From Choristoneura fumiferana (taxonomy: Eukaryota; Arthropoda; Insecta; Lepidoptera; Tortricidae), in contig NC_133496.1 of assembly GCF_025370935.1 (NCBI RefSeq), positions 9,940,629 to 10,004,628 of the forward strand: 64,000 nucleotides of DNA, in the 5' to 3' direction. A program made the position numbers and the translations under genes. The notes beneath the pieces were generated by a model. That model was given only the letters and a program-made list of their open reading frames with translations. It did not search any database and was not told the origin of the DNA. The stretch's first letter is position 1. Every line of letters starts with the position of its first letter. Below are positions 54,646 to 63,740 of the stretch, piece after piece.

Positions 54646-54894
54646 CGCGGACATTTCCTTTGTATAATATATGTATTATGGTTATATTCAAATATATATA
54701 TATAGTAGTTTATTGATTTATTTATATTGTAGTTTATGTATTATATTGTTTAAAAGACTGTATAGTAGCTTCCACAATTTTTTTTACTCTTAAACTCACT
54801 CTTTGTCGGACCCTGATTACTCCTCTCATCTACTCAAAGGTTGACTGGTTTTAAAGGGATAAGTCCGCCTTTGTACAAGTATCTCAAAGTTTGT

Positions 54895-54960
54895 CAATTG
54901 TGTTTTGTTTCTTTTCTTTTGTACAATAAAGAGTTTACTTACATACATACATACAAGTAC
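54895..54960 (+). mobile_element. Non-LTR tail fragment, ends (ACAT)n
   Basis: TTTTGTACAATAAAGAGTTT is the same 3' motif as at 29920, here followed by a (CATA)n run. Confidence 0.4.
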
Positions 54961-55350
54961 AGTCAAAAAAAGCTTGAATTAAAAAATATTTTTTTTACCA
55001 AAAACTTATTTGATAGTAAAATTAAAACAAACCCGTATAACTCCGCAGCATCTTACTTACGTAAACCAACCAACTGACATAACTGAGTGGACAAAAACAC
55101 GCCGTGGCCCAGTTTAGTGAAAAATAAAAGGCTGACCGAATGAAAAGGCGAGCGAAGTTCAATGGCATTTCTAATGGGTTTTGGACTTTGTTTTTTAACC
55201 GCGGGCTTTACGCGTAAGAATCTGTCTTCTTTTGAATATGCATTTTAAGAACCATTGGAAAACACTGTTTTGTGTTTAACGGTTGTTTTGAGATATTGCC
55301 GTTTGCCTGTACTTTCAGTTGAAGCCTCACTGGTTCTACATTAGATCTTG
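54961..55350. other. Non-coding stretch, nothing recognised
   Basis: No supported gene or repeat. Confidence 0.4.
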
Positions 55351-55450
55351 TAGGGCTACTACGAAATTCGAAAATCGAAGTTCGTGTCGTTCGGTCCCTT
55401 TGACACTTATACTATTTAATACGAGAGGGAGAGGGACCTCGGAGTAGGCC
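55351..55450 (+). mobile_element. One end of the GGGCTACTACGAAA MITE family
   Basis: TAGGGCTACTACGAAATTCG, GTGTCGTTCGGTCCCTTTGA and CACTTATACTATTTAATACG match 30346-30415. The second inverted end is lost. Confidence 0.65.
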
Positions 55451-55502
55451 CTCTGGTGTGGCCGCCATGTCAGCGGATTAATAGGCTAGATATCCTTTGC
55501 GA

Positions 55503-55768
55503 TCATCATCATCATCATCATATCAGCCATAGGACGTCCACTGTGGGACATAGGTCTCCCCCATAAACCTCCAGTTGCCTCGGCTCGGCTCGGTTGGAAG
55601 CGGCTTGCATCCACCGTGAACCCGCGACTTTAACCAGGTCATCCCTCCATCTCGTTGGTGGACGTCCTACGCTGCGCTTGCCGATCCGCAGTCTCCACTC
55701 GAGAACCTTTCGGCCCCAGCGACCATCTGTTCTCCGTGCTATATGGCCTGCCCATTGCCACTTCAACG
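55503..55768 (-). mobile_element. RTE-like LINE 3' end with open reading frame
   Basis: The minus-strand frame 55766-55518 stays open and gives KWQWAGHIARRTDGRWGRKV, then LEWRLRIGKRSVGRPPTRW, DDLVKVAGSRWMQAAS. This is the C-terminal block of an RTE-like polyprotein. On the plus strand the copy begins (CAT)n. One small tandem duplication (GGCTC) near 55580. Confidence 0.85.
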
Positions 55769-55934
55769 AGCTAATTTGCTTGCGCTTGCTTCCTTTGCGA
55801 TATTTTATTAGTATTTAGATACATTTTTGAACTCTTGCATTAATTTGATGTGGTATTTATTATCGTAATAGCTTACCATCAGACGATCCGTTTGCTCGTT
55901 TGACCCCTATTCCATAAAAAAAGTATCATCTCGG

Positions 55935-56065
55935 TTTATATATTTACGTCCCACTGCAGGGCACGGACATCCTTTCAGAACGAGAATGGTTAGGCTGTAG
56001 TTCTCACGCGCGCTCCATGCGGATTGGTAACGTCACACACGCAATTGAATTTCTTCATAGGTGTA
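55935..56065 (-). mobile_element. SINE family 1 fragment, minus
   Basis: TATTTACGTCCCACTGCAGG, GCACGGACATCCTTTCAGAA and TTCTCACGCGCGCTCCATGC are a decayed inverted SINE tail. The head is lost. Confidence 0.62.
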
Positions 56066-57120
56066 TATACGGTTTCGTCACGATTAGTTTTACTTATTAA
56101 TTATTATTATTAAAAAATAACAAGAAGGCATTAGACTTTTAAAGACTAGCTTAAGTACATTGCGTGTTATGCAGATGAAACGTCAATTTAAATAAAAAAT
56201 GTAATTAAAATGTATTAGTTAAAATCATCCATCATTGTTTCAGTAGCTAAGGTAATATTTTATAAGCTGTTTAGGTACCTAGTAGTTATTTCCAAAATAT
56301 TCATAAAAATTGAATGTCATTTATTGTTACGTAGTAAAAAATTGCGGTAAAATGAATAATGATATCCAAAAGTCGGTCAAGTGCGAGTCGAACTCGTGCC
56401 CGAGGATTCCGTACGAACTTACTTATTTCCCTGAATCCAGTTTCGAATTCAGTTGTTATTGTCCTTATGCAAGTCCCTAAAAAAATAATTAGATATCGTA
56501 AAAAAACTTTTTTATTATTATTTCTCTTTTGAACTCAAAAATCAAAATAAGGGTCAATCTACCTGAAGCATCAATATAAAAATATTATTTAAGTTAGCTA
56601 GTAGATTTATTATTTAGTATTATTTAGCACTTAGGTATATGATTGTATTTTCTATAAGTTTATATTCTTATTTTTTTTTTGTTAAAATTTAATATCTATG
56701 AAAGTATATTTCCTGAAGCATCAGTTTATTTCTTTAAAACATTAATCATAATTATAATAAATAAAAAAACAGTTATACAATAAAAAAAATGTAAAAAATC
56801 ACAAAAAAAAAGAAACGCGCGTTTTCTTTAAATACGTTTCACTACACAAATGCTTTTGAAATGTGATTATTTTGCATATTGTCCTATTTATTTAACATTG
56901 TTTTTACTGCGACCGTTTACACAGTCATGTCCTCCTTTAGCAATGGAACAATGCCCAAGCTTAGTAATTTAAAAAAAAATGCGTGAGAGCGTGTTTTCAT
57001 TTAGAACTACTTTTTAGAATATTAGAAAACAACTACAACGCTTAGAAAAAATAAAATTACAATAACCAAACCAACTTAGAAAAGTTGAAACCCCCGCAAT
57101 TGTTATTTAAAAGTTCAATA
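56066..57120. other. Very AT-rich stretch with one repeat end
   Basis: Near 56366-56425 the block GTCGGTCAAGTGCGAGTCGA and CCGAGGATTCCGTACGAACT is one end of the GGTTCCG repeat family in inverse. Nothing else recognised. Confidence 0.4.
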
Positions 57121-57129
57121 GGTATTTGT

Positions 57130-57205
57130 TATAGCAGGGTTTCTCAAAGTGGGGTACGCGAACCCCTAGGGGTTCGCTATTCGACGGTAGGGGGTTTCGC
57201 GACAA
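57130..57205. mobile_element. One end of a hAT-like element
   Basis: AGGGTTTCTCAAAGTGGGGT followed by ACGCGAACCCCTAGGGGTTC GC resembles the TTCTCAAA-type ends of hAT elements and holds a short palindrome. No matching second end located. Confidence 0.3.
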
Positions 57206-57529
57206 GGTTTACTTGATGGTGGCTGCAAGACTGGCAAGATGATTAAGATTGATTTTTGGAGTCTTTTTGTATTTTTTATTTCAACTCCAAATTTGTTACT
57301 TATTTGTTTGTTATTTGTTGTTGTTTGTTTCAGTTTGTATTTTCGTTGGCAAGATGATTCTTACCTATACTTGTTACCTTTTATTGAAATAAATAATATA
57401 AATTATATATTATTATGATGACAATTGAAATATAAATAATCTTAGTTTCTCCAACAGCCAATTTTATTACTATCTTAATCAAATATACAGAATCAAAATT
57501 AAGTCCCTGACTTGAGCTAGGTTAAAACC

Positions 57530-57655
57530 TGTATAGGGATAGGAAGTAAATAGGTATCTGGTATAGAGATAGGAAATAAATAGGTATCTGGTATAGGGAT
57601 AGGAAGTAGGTAAATAAGTATCTAGTATAAGGATAGGAAGTAAATAGCTCGGAGA
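57530..57655. repeat. Minisatellite, about four units of 33-38 bases
   Basis: Units share TATAGGGATAGGAAGTAAAT then AGGTATCTGG with single-base changes and one short insertion. Confidence 0.75.
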
Positions 57656-57730
57656 TGGTCAGGGTTTTAAAAAGTTACATACAACCGCTGGTTCCCGCGT
57701 GTTAATGAAAATCGATTAAGTAATAATATA

Positions 57731-58033
57731 TCATCATCTCAGCCTATATACGTCCCACTGCTGGGCACAGGTCCACTCTCAGAATGAGAGGGCTTAGGCC
57801 GTTGTTCCCACGTGGGCCCAGTGCAGATTGGGAACTTCACACACACCATTGAATTACTTCGCCGGTTTGTACAGGTTTCTTCACGATGTTTTCCTTCACC
57901 GTAAAGCTCGTGATAAATTTCAAATGTTATTTCGCACATGAATTTAGAAAAACTCAGAGGTGCGAGCCGGGGTTTGAACCCACGATCCTCTACTTGAGAG
58001 GCCATAGGTCAAACCACTAGGCCACCACGACGC
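57731..58033 (-). mobile_element. SINE family 1, nearly full length, minus
   Basis: Inverted (CAT)n tail, CGTCCCACTGCTGGGCACAG, body GTGGGCCCAGTGCAGATTGG, B box GGTTTGAACCC and A box ACCACTAGGCCACCA. The flanks AATAATATAT and AATAATTATAT may be an imperfect target duplication. Confidence 0.82.
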
Positions 58034-58094
58034 CAATAATTATATCCTTCAACTAAATATCCCAACGACTACAATCAGGTGTGTGTACATAGGT

Positions 58095-58601
58095 ACATCG
58101 TTATCGCGGGAGCAAAAACAAATGAGTTAAAGATCAGATATAACAGAATGTCTATTTAGTAAAAACGGATATATTCTGCCTACAAGTTCTAAGCATCTAA
58201 GAAGTTGGAAACTAATGTTGCACTTACAGCAATATTATTTTGTATCGCGAGCCTCTAATTCGGGGTAATCTTTCAACCACAACTCCACAATTCATCGCAC
58301 GCTTTTTCCTTGGCGGCATTTTTAAAAGAACCGGTAATTATGTTGTGAACACAGTTATTATTATGAATAATTTATAAATGACAATGTCAAATAGGAAAAG
58401 TGACTGAAGAGTTTGCGTTGCGACTGCGCGGTTAATCTTTTGAAGCATGTACTAGTAATCAAGTCAAGTATGGAGGTCTGATATTAGAAATCTAGTTGAC
58501 AAATTTTGAATTCGTAGGCATAAAATGTCACTTCTGTTATTGCTTATTAGTCATAATCTTTCAGTACTGTCAAATCGTTTTTGCTCCGGCGATAACGATG
58601 T
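58095..58601. mobile_element. Inverted-repeat element with ACATCGTTATCGC ends
   Basis: The left ACATCGTTATCGCGGGAGCA AAAAC and the right inverse differ at one base in 25. The interior has no transposase. Non-autonomous DNA transposon, about 507 bases; target duplication not resolved. Confidence 0.6.
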
Positions 58602-58687
58602 ATGGGTGGACACAGAATTGCAATTGGCTTTATCTCATGAACATTAAAATCACGACGACAAAATGATGTCGTATAGGAAATAAACAA

Positions 58688-58823
58688 CATCAATATCTGA
58701 CACAACAAAGCGTGCCTAAATATCTAATACAACTCTTTCTCTAGAAGTGTCAGATATTTTTCTAGACGTGTCAGATATTTTTGCACGCTCCTCTGTGGCA
58801 GATATATTAATGCAGGGCACTGT
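58688..58823. mobile_element. MITE of the ACAGTCACCAGCA family, decayed
   Basis: Contains CAATATCTGACACAACAAAG, TTTTTGCACGCTCCTCTGTG and GCAGATATATTAATGC, as at 25468-25602; the left terminus is eroded and GACGTGTCAGATATTTTT is duplicated inside. Confidence 0.65.
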
Positions 58824-59420
58824 AATGCACGTTATAATCGTTTCTTTTTAAAGGCATGAAATTTTCATGTCCTATTTGCTTTTATCGTCAAACAACGAAT
58901 TTTGTTGTCATTTTACTTTCGTTTTTAGCTTTCTTTGCGATAATTTTGGATGATAACATGCGAACCGGCCGAGATCAGTCACCTGTTTGTCTAACAACCG
59001 ACATCATTCAAATTTGACTAACAATGGGGTATTGCCATGGAGGTTATCAAAACAGTGGAGGTGCTGCGATTCATATTTAATAAATAATACAAATAATTTT
59101 CATTTATCCTTCATAAAATACAATTTAACAAGCTTATAGGCTACACTTACCAAAAGGAACGAAAAAAAGGATGGGAAAAAAAAAAAAAGGAAGAAAGAAG
59201 ACACGAAGAGAGAAAGGGGGAAGGGAAGGAAAAGGGATTTTGTTTGTATTTCTATTCTTTATAGAGTGGAGTATTTTTTTTTCAGCTCATATTCTAGGAT
59301 TAATTTTTATCACGCGTTTGTCACACATGCCATTAATACTGTTGTACCTAAACTATGCAATTTTGTTTGCAAGCCTAGTTTTAAAGTATTTTATTTTCAA
59401 TGCCTATTTCTTCGAATCCT
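58824..59420. other. Non-coding stretch with a purine-rich run
   Basis: 59160-59240 is a strongly A/G-biased run on the plus strand that creates a lysine-rich spurious ORF. Nothing else recognised. Confidence 0.45.
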
Positions 59421-59585
59421 TAATAATATTATAAATGCGGAAGTTAACTCTGTCTGCCTGCTAACTCTTTACACTTAAACCGCTGAACCGATTTAAATAA
59501 AATTTGATATAAAAATAGTTTGAGATCCTGAAAAGGGCATAGGATACTATTATCCAGGAAGATGGGATAGTGATAAACAAATTCT
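59421..59585 (+). mobile_element. Helitron-like (Lep1-type) element, 3' end lost
   Basis: TAATAATATTATAAATGCGG, AAACCGCTGAACCGATTTAA and GGGCATAGGATACTATTATC follow the family order up to AAACAAATTCTTAGC, where the hairpin/CTAGT end should be. Confidence 0.62.
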
Positions 59586-60039
59586 TAGCAGCCAATAATT
59601 ACATTTTATTAAAGCTTCTTTGCAGTTCTTTACTCCGTGTGATGGACACATTTGTGCGAACAAGTACTACTAAACTAACTGAAGCGCGACCCATTTTGGA
59701 ACCTTTCCACAGAAAATGCCGTAGTGACATGGTAATGTCTGACAAGAAATAGTTTTGACATTTCGTTTTAAGTATGTTTGTTTATTTATTTGTTTGTTTG
59801 TTATGCTTTCTCGCTTTAAGAACTAAAGCGACCATGTCGCATAGAGCCATAGGTCATCACTGGCAACACAGACTGGCTGAAGGCTAAACCTTGATGAAGT
59901 TTATGCGGGACACTACGTAGATAGAACCCTGTTTCAGTGAGCATTTGCCGCACTTATCAAAAAAATCTTGATAAGGGCAGCGGAGGCTCACTGCGACAGG
60001 GTTCTACCAAGTGTGCTACATACAAACTTTTCAAGATAT
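59586..60039. other. Non-coding stretch with an inverted pair
   Basis: GTAGATAGAACCCTGTTTCA (59918-59937) faces CGACAGGGTTCTACCAAG (59994), with a TTGATAAG core; possibly a small foldback element of about 90 bases. Nothing else recognised. Confidence 0.4.
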
Positions 60040-60422
60040 AGTCCTCAGGCTTACACATACTTAAGTACAAGACTACGTATAATAATAATTATTATAAATA
60101 ATAAACAAATCTAGTGTTATGTGTATAGTCACCAGCATTCATATCTGCCACAGCGGAGCGTGCAAAAATATCTGACAAGTCCTTCCGGCCCTAGAAATAG
60201 AGTCGTATTAGATATTTATGCACGCTTGTTGAGTCAGATATTGCTGCTGGTGACTGTACTAGGCAACGGATAGACATACTTAAGTACATATTAAACACCC
60301 AAGACTCGAGAACAAACATTCGTATTTTTTATAGGTACAAATATCTGCCCCGACCGGGGATCGAACCTGTGACCTTAAGCTTCATAGTCAGGTTCTCTAA
60401 CCACTGGGCTATCCGGTAGTCT
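60040..60422 (-). mobile_element. SINE family 2 with full tRNA-like head, split by a MITE
   Basis: On the minus strand the head (60422-60350) has A box TAGCCCAGTGG and B box GGTTCGATCCC, then the body (GTTTGTTCTCGAGTCTTGGG). It is interrupted by the MITE at 60125-60258 and resumes to about 60040. Confidence 0.7.
60125..60258. mobile_element. MITE of the AGTCACCAGCA family inside a SINE
   Basis: Ends TAGTCACCAGCA and TGCTGGTGACTGTA, inverse of 25468-25602. The flanking TA on both sides suggests a TA target duplication, as in Tc1/mariner-type elements. Confidence 0.75.
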
Positions 60423-60449
60423 AAGTTATTAACCTAACCTAACCAACAA

Positions 60450-60645
60450 GAAGTAGGAAAACTCCCGACTTTGTCACTTCAAAGTTCAATAACTCAAAAA
60501 CGGCTAAACATGCCTAAGAACCATCGCTAGAGAACCTGATTTCAAATAAAAGAAAACGCATTCAAATCGGTCCATCCGTTTAAGAGCTACGGTGCCAGAC
60601 ACAGACACACATAACGGTCAAACTTATAACATCCCTCTTTTTGCG
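60450..60645 (+). repeat. Dispersed repeat (GACTTTGTCACTTCAAAGTT family)
   Basis: CTCCCGACTTTGTCACTTCA, CGTTTAAGAGCTACGGTGCC and CATAACGGTCAAACTTATAA end in CTTTTTGCGT; close to 20790-21020. Confidence 0.68.
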
Positions 60646-60896
60646 TATCAATTCACATCGTCGATATTATTGTACTAACAGAATAACGTTTACTTGTTGC
60701 AGTAACCTTAAGTATGCCACAACGACACTTAGATAAAGGAAAGTTAATTTCAATAGATTTAGTCACTACTCTCGTAGCGGAACTACTGAGCTCATACATC
60801 ACGTACTTGACCGAATGCACGTTTTTAGTATGCCCAGCCCATAGTGACATGTAACATGTGAAGATCTTTAGATATAAAGAAAACATGCCTACCTAT

Positions 60897-61419
60897 CAAA
60901 GTCAAAGTCAAAATATCTTTATTCAATTTAGGCTATAACAAGCACTTATGAATGTCAAAAAAAATCTACCACCGGTTCGGAAAAACCTCTGCTGAGAAGA
61001 ATCCGGCAAGAAACTCAACGAGGTATATATATTTTTTTTAAAACAGATTTACAATATTATTAAATGATATGTATACATCACAAGTATTTAACACAACTTT
61101 ATTTTTAACACAGTAGGTTCGCTATTTGAAGGGATCGCTAATGCGGATCGGAATTATTTCCAAATATCCCTGTCCATGATATAATCATTAACTTTATAAT
61201 ACGCCTTTGATATTAATGTCTTCTTGACAATAGATCTGAATTTTGTATCCGTTTCATTTGTAATATTTTTTGGAATTTTATTATAAAAACGTATGCAATT
61301 TCCCAGAAAAGACTTTTTGGTTTTAGCCAGTCTGTAAGACTATATTTGTAAAACCTGACACAAAGACGTTTTCACAAGCTCTTGATGTTAACCCTTTTAT
61401 TGACAAATTAATAAAAAAC
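60897..61419 (-). mobile_element. Jockey/CR1-like LINE 3' end with decayed coding sequence
   Basis: Starts on the plus strand with CAAAGTCAAAGTCAAAATAT (the inverse (TTTGACT)n tail). On the minus strand 61310-61160 reads FYNKIPKNIT, FRSIVKKTLI, SKAYYKVNDYI, the typical last block of Jockey/CR1-type reverse transcriptase ORFs. 5'-truncated. Confidence 0.75.
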
Positions 61420-61662
61420 TCGTGTGGTGCCGGGTAAGAATAGCACCACCCCCTTTCTTCCTGTGGGTGTCGTAAGAGTCGACTAAGGGAACAGGGTTGA
61501 AGTGTGTTGTGGGCGATGGGCTAGCAACCTGTCACTGCGATATCACATTTTGTCCATCTTTTATACCCACATTTATGCTAAAAGTGGTACTGGAACACAA
61601 GTTTCACGTGCTCTGCCTACCCCTTTAAGGGATAAAGGCGTGAATGTATGTATGTATGTAAT
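61420..61662 (+). mobile_element. LINE 3' end with (ATGT)n tail
   Basis: GTGTGGTGCCGGGTAAGAAT, GTGGGTGTCGTAAGAGTCGA and GGCGATGGGCTAGCAACCTG, then GTTTCACGTGCTCTGCCTAC and GGGATAAAGGCGTGAATGTA end in (TGTA)n. I recognise this as a common lepidopteran LINE end. It abuts the previous element. Confidence 0.6.
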
Positions 61663-61714
61663 AAAAAACAGCGTTCCTCTTAACAACAGTAGGTGCTAAG
61701 CTATAATAATTTAA

Positions 61715-61897
61715 AGCCGGCCACACACGCTAAGTTATAAATTTGTGCAGGCATACTGAACGTGTGTATGACATGGCTCCTTGCCTGCGCAAGTAAAATT
61801 TGAAACTATGCAAATTGATATTTTTTGGTTATGCCCGCACAAATGAACTGTGCAGGCATAACCGTCGGTTATAAGTGTTATAACCTGTGTGGCCGGT
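61715..61897. mobile_element. piggyBac-like MITE with TTAA target sites
   Basis: TTAA flanks both sides (61711-61714 and 61898-61901). The termini AGCCGGCCACACACG and CCTGTGTGGCCGGT are inverted repeats, followed by facing TTATAA motifs. 183 bases, no ORF. Also has an internal GTGCAGGCATA / GCCTGCGCA pair. Confidence 0.75.
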
Positions 61898-61902
61898 TTA
61901 AT

Positions 61903-62105
61903 ATTAGCTTTTGTCCGCGACTCCGTCAGCGAAGAATTTGGTTATCGCCAATCCGCGAGAACTATACGATTTGCCGGGATAAAAGCTATCGTTCCTTCTT
62001 AGGATCTCAAATTATCTTCATAGTTACACCATTTTTTTCTGAATTTGTTTAATGGTTTCAGCGTGAAGAGGTAACACACAGAAAAGCAGATACAGCTATT
62101 TTAAG
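61903..62105 (-). mobile_element. Helitron-like (Lep1-type) element
   Basis: Starts ATTAGCTTTTGTCCGCGACT (CTAGT changed to TTAGC context) and holds GCCGGGATAAAAGCTATCGT. It begins two bases after the TTAA-flanked MITE. Confidence 0.6.
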
Positions 62106-62155
62106 ATTTACAATAATAAGTAGAACATAAAAATTTATATAATTAGCAGAAAAAA

Positions 62156-62301
62156 GCCGTGGTGGCCTTGTCGTCTACAACCTCTGAGTATTTGGAAATT
62201 CATGTGAGAAATTACAATTGAAATTTATCACAAGCTTTATGGTGAAGGAAAAAAACACGAAGAAACCTGCACATATAGGCCGCGATGATGATGATGAATA
62301 T
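62156..62301 (+). mobile_element. SINE family 1, internally deleted
   Basis: GCCGTGGTGGCCTTGTCGTC head, TTATCACAAGCTTTATGGTG body and a CATATAGGCCGCGATGATGA tail; the B box and the GGGCCCGCGTGGGAACT block are missing. Confidence 0.65.
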
Positions 62302-62414
62302 TAATAGGGATATAGACTAGGTGAACTATACCGATTCACTTCAATACACAGAGATATTTTCTTCAGATGTTTCAGAGGTCTTCGCTTGTTATAAATTACT
62401 CATGGTACGTTTAA

Positions 62415-62572
62415 TAAGTTTTTCGTTAAAAATTTCATTTTTAATAAAGTTTTCCGCTGACTGTACTTTTTGTTCATTGTACCAAATCTCAAGTCGATGC
62501 CATTAATTGTTAAAGAGTTCCGCCTTGCAGAGACGATCATGGTTGGGCCAAGGATGTCACTACCAGATTGTC
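62415..62572 (+). repeat. Dispersed repeat (GCTGACTGTACTTTTTGTT family)
   Basis: GCTGACTGTACTTTTTGTTC, CAAGTCGATGCCATTAATTG and CAGAGACGATCATGG match 23985-24130. Confidence 0.58.
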
Positions 62573-62644
62573 AATACCAGAGACCAGAAGTGAACTTGAC
62601 CACTGGAAGTGGATCCTCCGGCCGGGTGTAGTCACAATCTGTGA

Positions 62645-62778
62645 AAAGCTGCTGGAAAGGCTGGAGCGTAACCCTCGCGATGTTGTTAGTCCACCTAGTG
62701 GGAGGCCGGTCAACGCTTAGTCTTCCAGTTCGTGGTCGCCACTCAAGAACACAGATCTCAACAGCCATCAGTTTTGAG
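62645..62778 (-). mobile_element. RTE-like LINE fragment
   Basis: The minus-strand translation gives CVLEWRPRTGRLSVDRPPTR followed by WTNNIARV, part of the RTE-like C-terminal block. The 3' tail is lost. Confidence 0.62.
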
Positions 62779-62812
62779 GCATAATATTTTTTTTTTAAAT
62801 TAATTATAAATT

Positions 62813-63035
62813 GAAAATACAAACTGAAATATAGATGCACAGAAAAACCAGAAAAATAAGACCAGCACTGGGAATCGAACCCAGGTCCTCGGCATTCCGT
62901 GCCACGTTCTATACCGCTACACCACTGCTGGTCCATCAAGTCAGGATCAGGGTCGGGTCCATTTCAGTTTGTATTTTCAATTTAGGCTTTACGGGATGAC
63001 CGTAAAAGTAAAAATACAAAAAAGATTCCAAAAAA
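62813..63035. mobile_element. SINE family 3: inverted head followed by direct tail
   Basis: 62813-62933 is the full tRNA-like head in minus orientation (B box GGGAATCGAACCC, A box CCGCTACACCA). 62963-63035 is the tail in plus orientation (CTTTACGGGATGACCGTAAA). The block TTTCAGTTTGTATTTTCAAT appears in both halves. Either a 5'-inverted copy or two close insertions. Confidence 0.62.
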
Positions 63036-63419
63036 CCAATATTAAATTAATTATAGCTTGTACAAATTAGAACCAATAGCAACAATATGTCAGTTTGACA
63101 GTTCTCAAAACAATAAGACAGATGCAGAACCCACATTATTTAAAGCACAGTACGAGCTGTCAAAGTTTCATACAAATTCCTTTCACTTTTCAAGTACACG
63201 AGTTCGACGACTCCTCATAGTGATTTGTATGAGTCTTGTTAGGCGTAATTTCGTGTAGGTGAGAGGTTGATTGACTTCAAAATACTTGAATATGGTGAAA
63301 GTATTTTTATTTAATTAGATATTTTTGAGCTATCGCGCAATTTGAATCATCGTGGTAAAAGATGGTATCAAACGAAACGGAACTTTAGTGTAAAATAATT
63401 TCACTTTATTTAATTCTAT
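63036..63419. other. Non-coding stretch, nothing recognised
   Basis: No supported gene or repeat. Confidence 0.4.
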
Positions 63420-63728
63420 AAAGCCGTGGTGGCCTAGTGGTTTGACCTATCGCCTCTCAAACAGAGGGTCGTGGGTTCAAACCCCGGCTCGCACCTCTGA
63501 GTTTTTCCAAATTCATGTGCGGAATTACATTTGAAATTTACCACGAGCTTTGCGGTGAAGGAAAACATTGTGAGGAAACCTGCACAAACCTGCGAAGCAA
63601 TTCAATGGTGCGTGTGAAGTTCCCAATCCGCACTGGGCCCGCGTGGGAACTATAGCCCAAGCCCTCTTGTTCTGAGATGAGGCCTGTGCCCAGCAGTGGG
63701 ACGTATATAGGCTGGGATGATGATGATG
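63420..63728 (+). mobile_element. SINE family 1, full length, 12-base target duplication
   Basis: The best preserved copy in the window: A box TGGCCTAGTGG, B box GGTTCAAACCC, tail GTGCCCAGCAGTGGGACGTA then (GAT)n. Flanked by ATTTAATTCTAT at 63408-63419 and 63729-63740, perfect over 12 bases. 309 bases. Confidence 0.9.
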
Positions 63729-63740
63729 ATTTAATTCTAT

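Noticed and set aside
59171..59434. Lys-rich 87-codon frame
   Set aside because: Arises from a purine-rich run; no motif.
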